A stretch of 5,052 nt of DNA from Nitrospirae bacterium RIFCSPHIGHO2_01_FULL_66_17 (GTDB taxonomy: Bacteria; Nitrospirota; Nitrospiria; 2-01-FULL-66-17). The notes beneath the pieces are model-generated. The model was not told the origin of the DNA, ran no database searches, and worked only from the letters and a program-made list of their open reading frames with translations. Position 1 is the first letter of the stretch. Every line of letters starts with the position of its first letter. Shown piece after piece: positions 1 to 5,052 of this stretch. A program made the translations under genes and the position numbers. The DNA lies in NCBI GenBank assembly GCA_001803875.1, contig MHEO01000029.1, positions 1 through 5,052 of the forward strand. Reading direction: 5' to 3'.

Positions 1-47
1 ATCCGGCGGCGCCGGCGGCGCCGTCGCAGGACGGGCCCCCACGATGA
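1..47 (+). CDS. nuoC: 3' end of upstream gene, probably nuoC (partial)
   Basis: The frame whose codons start at base 3 is open from the left edge and ends at a TGA at 45-47. It encodes the tail PAAPAAPSQDGPPR. Its stop overlaps the nuoD start as ATGA, the same arrangement seen at the nuoG/nuoI and nuoI/nuoJ junctions, which supports it being a real gene end. In nuo operons the gene before nuoD is normally nuoC, the 30-kDa peripheral-arm subunit, and disordered Pro/Ala-rich tails are plausible there. No conserved NuoC motif lies within the window, so the identity rests on gene order only. An alternative is a nuoCD fusion, because the nuoD frame itself is also open to the left edge. I consider this less likely because of the ATGA overlap. 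Confidence 0.6.
   Translation, partial: PAAPAAPSQDGPPR
4..21 (+). repeat. Two tandem 9-base copies coding Pro-Ala-Ala
   Basis: The unit CGGCGGCGC occurs twice without mismatch, followed by a degenerate third copy. In the presumed nuoC frame it encodes a PAA-PAA-PSQ tail. It is a small low-complexity expansion in a disordered C-terminus, with no sign of another function. Confidence 0.6.
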
Positions 48-1267
48 CCACGACACCGGTTCAGCCCCCCGTGTACACCCAGAAAAAGCTGCCGCTGCTG
101 CGGACCGAAGAGCTCATGCTCAACATGGGGCCGCAGCACCCGAGCACCCACGGCGTGCTCAAGGTGGTCCTCGAACTCGAGGGCGAGCGGATCATGAAGG
201 CGACCCCGGTGATGGGCTTTCTGCATCGGGGCGTCGAGAAGCTCGCCGAGGACGGGACGTACCACCAGTTCATCCCGCACACCGACCGGCTCGACTACGT
301 CTGCGCGATGTACAACAACTTCGCGTACGTCCGGGCGGTCGAGAAGCTGCTCGATCTGAAGGTGCCCGAGCGGTCGGAGTATCTGCGGACGATCGTGGCC
401 GAGGTCCAGCGCATCATCGGGCACCTGTTCTGGCTCGGCACGCAGGCGCTCGACATCGGCGCGATGACCGTCTTCTTTTACACGTTTCGGGAGCGGGAAC
501 ACCTGCTCGACTGGTTCGACCAGCTTTGCGGCGCGCGGTTGACGACGAGCTGGTACCGGATCGGCGGGGTGGAACGCGACGTCCCCCAGGACCTCATCGA
601 CCAGCTCCGCCGCTTCTTCAAGGACTTCCCTCCGAAGATCGAGGAATACAACGTCCTCCTGGAGAAAAACCGGATCTGGATTGCGCGGACGAAGGGGATC
701 GCGGTGATCTCGGCCGAGGACGCGTTGAGCTTCGGATTGTCCGGCCCGACCCTGCGCGGCTCGGGGGTCGAGTACGACGTGCGCAAGGCCGAGCCGTACG
801 GCGCGTACGGCGAGGTCGAGTGGAGCGTGCCGATCGGCGTGAACGGCGATACGTACGACCGGTACTGGATCCGGATCGAGGAACTCAGGGAGAGCAGCAG
901 GATCATCACGCAGTGCCTGGACAAGCTGCCCGAAGGGCCGATCATGGCCGACGTCCCGCAGATCGTGGCGCCGACCAAGGACCGCGTGTTCACCAACCTC
1001 GAGAGCATGATCATGCAGTTCAAGTTCTTTTCCGTGGGCTTCCCGATGCCCAAGGGGGAGATCTACTGCGGTACCGAAGCCCACAAGGGCGAGCTGGGCT
1101 TCTACATCGTCAGTAACGGCGAGGGCAAACCCTACCGCCTGAAGATCCGCGCGCCGTCCTTCATCCACATGGGCGCGTTCGACCACATGTCGCGGGGGTA
1201 CATGATCGCCGACATCGTCACGATTTTTGGAACGTACGACATTGTGATGGGCGAGTGCGACCGATGA
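44..1267 (+). CDS. nuoD: NADH-quinone oxidoreductase subunit D (complex I 49-kDa subunit)
   Basis: NuoD is the cytoplasmic peripheral-arm subunit that forms most of the quinone-reducing pocket next to cluster N2 on NuoB. The 407 residues match the family length and are collinear with it from end to end. Visible landmarks are MGPQHPSTHG at residues 28-37, DRLDY at 81-85, LDIGAMTPFF-like LDIGAMTVFF at 136-145, FRERE at 148-152, YRIGGVERDVP at 171-181, SGVEYDVRKAEPY at 240-252, RAPSF at 369-373, and the terminal MGECDR. By spacing, His36, Tyr85 and Asp137 correspond to the quinone-site His38, Tyr87 and Asp139 of the Thermus Nqo4 subunit, so the site looks intact. The family descends from [NiFe]-hydrogenase large subunits, but the nickel-ligating CxxC pairs are absent, as expected for NuoD. 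The ATG at 44 is chosen because it overlaps the upstream stop and has a weak AGGA 12 bases before it. The stop TGA at 1265-1267 is also the left end of the palindromic element that follows. NuoE and NuoF do not follow it. Confidence 0.97.
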   Translation: MTTTPVQPPVYTQKKLPLLRTEELMLNMGPQHPSTHGVLKVVLELEGERIMKATPVMGFLHRGVEKLAEDGTYHQFIPHTDRLDYVCAMYNNFAYVRAVEKLLDLKVPERSEYLRTIVAEVQRIIGHLFWLGTQALDIGAMTVFFYTFREREHLLDWFDQLCGARLTTSWYRIGGVERDVPQDLIDQLRRFFKDFPPKIEEYNVLLEKNRIWIARTKGIAVISAEDALSFGLSGPTLRGSGVEYDVRKAEPYGAYGEVEWSVPIGVNGDTYDRYWIRIEELRESSRIITQCLDKLPEGPIMADVPQIVAPTKDRVFTNLESMIMQFKFFSVGFPMPKGEIYCGTEAHKGELGFYIVSNGEGKPYRLKIRAPSFIHMGAFDHMSRGYMIADIVTIFGTYDIVMGECDR

Positions 1268-1410
1268 GCCTGTCCATGAACGGCCATCTGCGGCGTTGCC
1301 GCTGCGGGAATCCCTCCTCACGTACGACACAGTACGCTCCGGGGGGTTCCCTTGCGGCGCCTTGCATCTGGCCATTCCTGAACAGGCTCAGCAACACGAG
1401 TTCAAAATGA
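1264..1410 (+). CDS. 48-codon frame bridging nuoD and nuoG (doubtful gene)
   Basis: An ATG at 1264 overlaps the nuoD stop as ATGA, and the frame runs without a stop to a TGA at 1408-1410, which overlaps the nuoG ATG as ATGA. It lies almost wholly inside the palindromic element. The 48-residue product is basic and low in recognisable structure, with Cys-Arg-Cys near residues 12-14 and no domain I recognise. As a protein it is probably meaningless. As a translated leader it could carry ribosomes from nuoD to nuoG, which lacks a clear Shine-Dalgarno sequence. That role is inference, and the frame may equally be an accident of the inserted repeat. Confidence 0.22.
   Translation: MSLSMNGHLRRCRCGNPSSRTTQYAPGGSLAAPCIWPFLNRLSNTSSK
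1265..1390. repeat. 126-base imperfect palindromic element between nuoD and nuoG
   Basis: The outer arms 1265-1291 and 1364-1390 are complementary at 22 of 27 positions, starting with the perfect nine-base terminal pair TGAGCCTGT / ACAGGCTCA. Inside them, 1292-1294 pairs with 1359-1361, GCCGC at 1298-1302 with GCGGC at 1354-1358, GGGAATCCCTC at 1306-1316 with 1341-1351 (two G-U pairs), and CGTAC at 1321-1325 with GTACG at 1332-1336, around a six-base loop. The whole interval can therefore fold into one long hairpin of about 46 pairs. No T-run follows, so it is not an intrinsic terminator. It carries no transposase and has the form of a dispersed palindromic repeat or miniature inverted-repeat element. 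I have an unverified impression of having seen related sequences scattered in other bacterial genomes. The left end supplies the nuoD stop codon. In the mRNA it may act as a stability or processing hairpin. Confidence 0.8.
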
Positions 1411-4076
1411 GCGACGAGTTAATTTCGATTGTCGACGAGAAGGCGACCGTCGAGTTGACCATCGACGATGAGAAGGTCGCCGTGCCCGAAGGCACGTCGA
1501 TCTACGACGCGGTCATCGGGATGGGCAAGACCATCCCGAGCATGTGCTACCACTACACCTTCAACCCCTTCGGGTCCTGCGGCGTGTGCCTCGTCGAGGT
1601 CGAGGGCAAGAAGGCGCCGGTGCGCTCGTGCACGTCGCCGGTCGCGGCGGGGATGATCGTCCGCGTCGACACCAAGACGATGTTCGACGCGCGCAAGAAA
1701 GCGGTGGAAAAGCACCTGCAGACCCACCCGCTCGACTGCCCCGTGTGCGACGCCGACGGCCACTGCGAGCTCCAGGACATGAGCTTCAACTTCGGGATCA
1801 CCCAGATCGGCGAGGTCAAGCAAAAGGGCCTGCCCGAGGATCGGCGCAGCGCTGTGCTCGACTTCAACATGAACCGCTGCATCCTGTGCGCGCAGTGCAT
1901 CAACATCTGCAAGGAAGTCGTGATGGTCGACGCCCTCCAGTTCTTCAAGAAGGGCGGTTTCACGCACGTGGTGGCCAAGGGCGACACCGCGCTGGCGTGC
2001 GAGTTCTGCGGCGACTGCCTGGCGGTCTGCCCGGTGGGCGCGATCACGAACAAGTTCTCCAAGTACCTCTACAAGCCGTGGCAGCTCACGAAGACCGTGA
2101 CGGCATGCAACTACTGTGCGGACGGCTGCCAGATGCGGGTGGAGGTGACGGATGACGCCGTCGTGCGCGTGACCTCGCTCCTGTCGTGGAAGGACAAGTG
2201 GGACGACCACGCGGCGACGGCCGACGGCCACGGCGGCCTGTGCGTGAAGGGCCGGTTCGGCTTCGCGTATATCAACAGCTCGGAGCGGCTCAAGAAGCCG
2301 TTGATCCGCAGGAACGGCGCGCCGGCGGAGGCGTCGTGGTTCGAGGCGACGGCCGAGGTTGCCAAGCGATTGAAAGCGATCAAGGCGGCGCACGGCCCGG
2401 ACGCGATCGCGGGGCTGATCACCGCGCGCTGTACGAACGAGGACCTGTACGCGTTCCAGAAGTTCATGCGGCAGACGGTGGGCACCAACCAGCTCGATTC
2501 GAGCGCGCGATACGGCCACGCGAGCTACGTCGCCGCGATGGAGCACGCGCTGGGCGCGGGGCAACCGACCGTCTCGTTCCAGGATGTCACGTTCGCCAAC
2601 GCGATCCTGGTGGTGGGGTCCGATGTGACGGAGACCAACCCCATCCTCGCGCTGCGCATCAAGGACGGGCTGAGGAACTACCACGCCCAGGTGATCGTGG
2701 CGCACCCCGTGCGGACCAACCTCGCCAAGCTTGCGCCGTTCCCGTACGCGATCCATGTGGGTTCGGAGGGCGCGTTCGTTCAGGGGATGACCAAGGCGGT
2801 CATCGAAGAGAAGCTCGTTCCGCAACGGGTTGCGGCCGAATACGCGACCGCCATCGCTGCGCTCAGGGCGGCCGTGGCGAGCCTCTCGTGGGAGGGACTG
2901 GCGTCGGCCACGGGTCTGTCGCGCGAGGCGTTCACCGAGGCCGCGAGGGCGTTCGTCGCGGGCGAGCGCCGTGTGATCGTCCTGGGCGAGCAGATCGTCA
3001 ACCGCCCGGACGGCTACGCCAACGTCCTGCGAATCGCCGACTTGATGCTGGCCACGGGCATGATTGGCCAACCCGGCTCGGGGGTGATCCGCCCGTGCGA
3101 GGAGAACAACGAACGCGGCGCCGTGGCCGCGGGCGCGATGGCCGATCGACTGCCCGGCGGGTTTCGGTACGATGATCCCGCCGCGCGGGCCCGCGTGGCC
3201 TCCGCGTGGGGCGGCTCGCTGCCGTCAGGCGGCACGACGCTGGCGGACATGCTGGACGGCATCCGCACGGGCCGGATCAAAGCGCTCTACGCGATCGGCG
3301 AGAATCCGCTCGGCACGCTGCCGGCGAGCGCGGGCGTGCGCGAGGCGTTGTCCCGGCTCGATCTGCTCGTCACGCAGGATGCGTTCCTGACCGACACCGG
3401 CGCGATGGCGCATGTGGTCCTGCCGGCGGCGCTCGCGGCCGAGAAGGACGGGACGTTCCTGGACGGCCACGGCCGGCTCCAACCCGTCGTCCGCGCCCTC
3501 GACGCGAAGGGCGAAGCCCGTCCCGATTGGGCGATCGTCGCCGAGATCGCGCAACTGATGGGCGCGCCGCTGGATTACACCGACGCCGGGGAGATCCGGC
3601 GCGACCTGCTGCAAATCGCGCCCGCGGTGTTCGAGGCCGGCGCCGTTGCCCTGCGCGACGGTTTCGCGGGCGAGGTCGCGTCGCGCTACGCGCAACCGGC
3701 GGTGGCGGCCGAGCCCTCGTCCAGCGGCTATCCGTTCGAGCTGTCGTTGTACCAGGTGCTGTATCACTCCGGGAAGATGTCGACGCGGGACAAGGGGTTG
3801 CTGGAGATCGACGCGAAGAACCGGCTGCAGATCGCCGCGAAAGACGGCGAGGTGCTTGGGTTGGCCTCGGGCGATCGCGCGAAAGTGTCGTCGCCGCTGG
3901 GGTCGGTCGAGGTCGGCGTGGAGGTGAACCTTGATCTCCCCACCGGGATGTGCCGGTTCCCCGAACATTTCAACGATCCGCCGGTGAAGGATCTGTTGCC
4001 GATGCGGGTGGACCCGGTTAGCAAGGCGCCGGCGTTCAAGGCCGGGCGGGTGAGGATCGAGAAGGTCGCCCCATGA
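1407..4076 (+). CDS. nuoG: Complex I subunit G, FdhA-like form with an extra [4Fe-4S] site
   Basis: NuoG is the large iron-sulfur subunit of the peripheral arm, passing electrons from the input module toward NuoI. In this 889-residue protein I see, in order: a [2Fe-2S] ferredoxin domain with C47, C58, C61, C75 (cluster N1b); a His-Cys3 site H107, C111, C114, C120 (N5); a ferredoxin-like domain with two complete sets, C158-C161-C164-C168 and C198-C201-C204-C208; a molybdopterin-type [4Fe-4S] site C234, C237, C241, C279 (N7), followed by VKGRFGF; a molybdopterin oxidoreductase domain at about 290-715; and a dinucleotide-binding domain at about 775-885. Canonical NuoG has only one cluster (N4) in the ferredoxin-like segment, so this form should carry one more. 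The architecture matches formate dehydrogenase alpha subunits, but the Cys/Sec position preceding the active-site His is Gly370 (ARYGHAS), so formate oxidation is unlikely. Start: the ATG at 1407 begins MSDELISIVDEK. The in-frame TTG at 1296 would translate the palindrome and is rejected. No clear Shine-Dalgarno is seen. The gene sits between nuoD and nuoI, without nuoE, nuoF or nuoH beside it. Confidence 0.93.
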   Translation: MSDELISIVDEKATVELTIDDEKVAVPEGTSIYDAVIGMGKTIPSMCYHYTFNPFGSCGVCLVEVEGKKAPVRSCTSPVAAGMIVRVDTKTMFDARKKAVEKHLQTHPLDCPVCDADGHCELQDMSFNFGITQIGEVKQKGLPEDRRSAVLDFNMNRCILCAQCINICKEVVMVDALQFFKKGGFTHVVAKGDTALACEFCGDCLAVCPVGAITNKFSKYLYKPWQLTKTVTACNYCADGCQMRVEVTDDAVVRVTSLLSWKDKWDDHAATADGHGGLCVKGRFGFAYINSSERLKKPLIRRNGAPAEASWFEATAEVAKRLKAIKAAHGPDAIAGLITARCTNEDLYAFQKFMRQTVGTNQLDSSARYGHASYVAAMEHALGAGQPTVSFQDVTFANAILVVGSDVTETNPILALRIKDGLRNYHAQVIVAHPVRTNLAKLAPFPYAIHVGSEGAFVQGMTKAVIEEKLVPQRVAAEYATAIAALRAAVASLSWEGLASATGLSREAFTEAARAFVAGERRVIVLGEQIVNRPDGYANVLRIADLMLATGMIGQPGSGVIRPCEENNERGAVAAGAMADRLPGGFRYDDPAARARVASAWGGSLPSGGTTLADMLDGIRTGRIKALYAIGENPLGTLPASAGVREALSRLDLLVTQDAFLTDTGAMAHVVLPAALAAEKDGTFLDGHGRLQPVVRALDAKGEARPDWAIVAEIAQLMGAPLDYTDAGEIRRDLLQIAPAVFEAGAVALRDGFAGEVASRYAQPAVAAEPSSSGYPFELSLYQVLYHSGKMSTRDKGLLEIDAKNRLQIAAKDGEVLGLASGDRAKVSSPLGSVEVGVEVNLDLPTGMCRFPEHFNDPPVKDLLPMRVDPVSKAPAFKAGRVRIEKVAP
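4061..4066 (+). promoter_or_regulatory. Likely ribosome binding site for nuoI
   Basis: GAAGGT lies six bases before the nuoI ATG, inside the last codons of nuoG. It supports the 4073 start and, with the ATGA overlap, translational coupling of nuoI to nuoG. Confidence 0.5.
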
Positions 4077-4624
4077 CGCTCAAAGAGCTGTTCGACAAGG
4101 CGGTGATGCGGGAGATCCTGGACGGGTTGCAGACCACGTTCAAGCACCTGTTCGTCAAGCCCGTCACGTTCCAGTACCCGCACGAGAAGCGCGCGATCCC
4201 CGACGCGCACCGCGGGGCGTTGTGCCTGTTGCGCTACGACGACGGGGCCGAGCGGTGCGTGGGGTGCGACCTCTGCGAGGCGGCGTGCCCCTCGCGCTGC
4301 ATCAAGGTGGTCAGCGAAGAGGACCCCGAGACGCCGCTCCGCCGGATCGCCACCGAGTTCTACATCGACATCACCAAGTGCGTGTTTTGCGGGTTTTGCG
4401 TCGAGGCGTGTCCCGTCAACGCGCTGGCCATGACGAAGATGTACGAGTACTCGACCGCCAACAAGCGCGACCTGATGTTCGACAAGGCGAAGCTCTACCA
4501 GATCGGCGATCAGATGCTGGCCGACGCCAAGAAGTACCTCGTCGTCCACAACCAGGAATTGAACGACGAGGCTGCCATGCAGTATCGGTACAAGTTCCCC
4601 TACGCGCCGGCGAAGAAGGGATGA
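4073..4624 (+). CDS. nuoI: NADH-quinone oxidoreductase subunit I (two [4Fe-4S] ferredoxin-like subunit)
   Basis: NuoI (TYKY, Nqo9) carries clusters N6a and N6b, which relay electrons from NuoG to cluster N2 in NuoB at the base of the peripheral arm. The 183-residue protein shows both motifs: C62-C65-C68 with C72-Pro, and C103-C106-C109 with C113-Pro. Before them are the typical N-terminal amphipathic helix (residues about 5-30, ending FVKPVTFQYP) and RGALCLLRYDDGAERC at 47-62, both characteristic of the family. The conserved CVFCGFCVEACPVNAL segment and a charged C-terminal tail ending in AKKG follow. An additional Cys76 just after the first motif (CPSRC) is not an expected ligand. The start overlaps the nuoG stop as ATGA, and the stop overlaps the nuoJ start in the same way. 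In the common order nuoH lies between nuoG and nuoI, and here there is no space for it. Confidence 0.97.
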   Translation: MTLKELFDKAVMREILDGLQTTFKHLFVKPVTFQYPHEKRAIPDAHRGALCLLRYDDGAERCVGCDLCEAACPSRCIKVVSEEDPETPLRRIATEFYIDITKCVFCGFCVEACPVNALAMTKMYEYSTANKRDLMFDKAKLYQIGDQMLADAKKYLVVHNQELNDEAAMQYRYKFPYAPAKKG

Positions 4625-5052
4625 GCGCAGTCTTCTTCTATTACTTCGCGGCGGTCTCGATCATCAGCGGCGTCCTCACCGTGGCGTTTCGCAGCCCCGT
4701 CCACTGCGGCCTCGCGCTCGTCACCCTGCTGCTGCACATCGCGGGGTTCTTCATTCTCCTCAACGCGGAGTTCATCGCGGCGGTCCAGGTGATCGTCTAC
4801 GCGGGCGCGATCCTGGTCTTGTACCTCTTCGTCATCATGCTGCTCAACCTGAAAACCGAGGAGCGGGTGTTCCATAAGCGCTATGCCGTGATCGGCCTCG
4901 TGGCGCTCGCGATCGTGGGGCAGGTCGCGATCCTGGTGCTCCGCTCCCCCTACGCGGGCGCGCCCGGGGAGGCCACGCAGGCGCTGGTCCTCTCGGTGGG
5001 CCACACCCGCGCGCTGGGCATCACGATCTTCCGGGATTACCTGCTGCCGTTC
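4621..5052 (+). CDS. nuoJ: NADH-quinone oxidoreductase subunit J, 5' part (runs off the window)
   Basis: NuoJ is a membrane subunit beside the quinone chamber, and its third helix (with a pi-bulge) takes part in coupling quinone reduction to proton pumping. The 144 visible residues contain predicted membrane helices at about 4-24, 29-47, 52-75 and 88-108. A fifth begins near the right edge, after the family-typical TIFRDYLLPF at 135-144. The signature AEFIAAVQVIVYAGAILVLY at 49-68, with Glu50, Tyr60 and Gly62, is diagnostic for the third helix. SPVHCGLALV at 25-34 is the usual link to helix 2. The ATG at 4621 overlaps the nuoI stop. A purine-rich AAGAAGGG lies immediately upstream, too close to be an ideal binding site, so coupling from nuoI is likely. 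The protein is incomplete only because the window ends. Expected next genes are nuoK, L, M and N, outside the view. Confidence 0.95.
   Translation, partial: MSAVFFYYFAAVSIISGVLTVAFRSPVHCGLALVTLLLHIAGFFILLNAEFIAAVQVIVYAGAILVLYLFVIMLLNLKTEERVFHKRYAVIGLVALAIVGQVAILVLRSPYAGAPGEATQALVLSVGHTRALGITIFRDYLLPF

Larger units (their letters stand above)
1264..1412 (+). repeat. ATGAGC direct repeat flanking the nuoD-nuoG insert
   Basis: ATGAGC occurs at 1264-1269, at the nuoD stop, and again at 1407-1412, at the nuoG start, 143 bases apart. Collapsing the two copies would give nuoD and nuoG a direct ATGA overlap like the other junctions in this operon. It may be a target-site duplication from arrival of the palindrome. 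However, the first copy overlaps the palindrome's left arm and 16 bases separate its right arm from the second copy, so the boundaries do not fit cleanly. Four of the six bases are also what any ATGA junction would show. Confidence 0.4.

Noticed and set aside
526..1116. Overlapping plus-strand frame inside nuoD (196 codons)
   Set aside because: An Arg/Gly-rich shadow frame typical of high-GC coding DNA. The nuoD frame is conserved throughout the interval.
1..1267. nuoCD fusion, since the nuoD frame is open to the left edge
   Set aside because: The neighbouring frame stops at 45-47 in an ATGA overlap identical to the other junctions. The fusion cannot be fully excluded without upstream sequence.
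1306..1351. Possible intrinsic terminator in the nuoD-nuoG interval
   Set aside because: The hairpin is strong but no T-run follows it on either strand, and the operon clearly continues into nuoG.
1419..3071. Long open frame on the minus strand opposite nuoG (550 codons)
   Set aside because: It is rich in Arg, His, Asp, Val and Leu in the pattern expected from the complement of GC-rich codons. It has no recognisable domain and lies wholly over a well-conserved gene.
3225..3968. Minus-strand frame opposite the end of nuoG (247 codons)
   Set aside because: Composition is that of an antisense shadow, with no motif or start context.
1407..4076. Active formate dehydrogenase alpha subunit
   Set aside because: The domain order fits, but the catalytic Cys/Sec is replaced by Gly370 and the gene is embedded between nuoD and nuoI.
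4600..5004. Minus-strand frame opposite nuoJ (134 codons)
   Set aside because: Extremely rich in Asp, Glu, Arg and His because it mirrors the hydrophobic codons of a membrane protein on the other strand.

Overview
This window is an internal piece of a respiratory complex I (nuo) operon from a high-GC bacterium (GC roughly in the mid-60s percent by eye). All genes lie on the plus strand. In order they are: the last codons of a gene that is probably nuoC, a complete nuoD, a 139-base interval holding a long imperfect palindrome, a complete nuoG, a complete nuoI, and the first 144 codons of nuoJ, which runs off the right edge. The proteins are clearly bacterial complex I subunits, but nothing fixes the phylum. 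The D-G-I-J order without nuoE and nuoF, and the FdhA-like NuoG, make me think of Nitrospirota or NC10-like lineages. That is a low-confidence inference.

Region by region: positions 1-47 end an upstream frame with a Pro-Ala-rich tail. Positions 44-1267 encode the 49-kDa-type subunit NuoD (quinone site). Positions 1265-1390 form a palindromic element whose 27-base arms pair at 22 of 27 positions, and whose left end includes the nuoD stop codon. Positions 1407-4076 encode NuoG, 889 residues. A start at the TTG at 1296 would be wrong because it reads through the palindrome. Positions 4073-4624 encode NuoI with two [4Fe-4S] motifs, and 4621-5052 the membrane subunit NuoJ. No gap without a gene exceeds 300 bases.

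The genes form one tightly packed transcription unit. Four-base ATGA stop/start overlaps occur at nuoC/nuoD, nuoG/nuoI and nuoI/nuoJ. A 48-codon frame spanning the palindrome also begins and ends with ATGA, linking nuoD to nuoG. In the complex, electrons should enter through the clusters of NuoG, pass along NuoI to the quinone site at NuoD, and drive proton pumping through membrane subunits including NuoJ.

Two things set this operon apart. First, the NADH-oxidising genes nuoE and nuoF, and also nuoH, are missing from their usual places. Second, NuoG looks like a formate dehydrogenase alpha subunit: it has a complete eight-cysteine 2x[4Fe-4S] domain and an FDH-like molybdopterin domain in which the catalytic Cys/Sec position is glycine. 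Together these suggest a complex I with an electron input other than the standard NuoEF module, possibly ferredoxin. That is inference.
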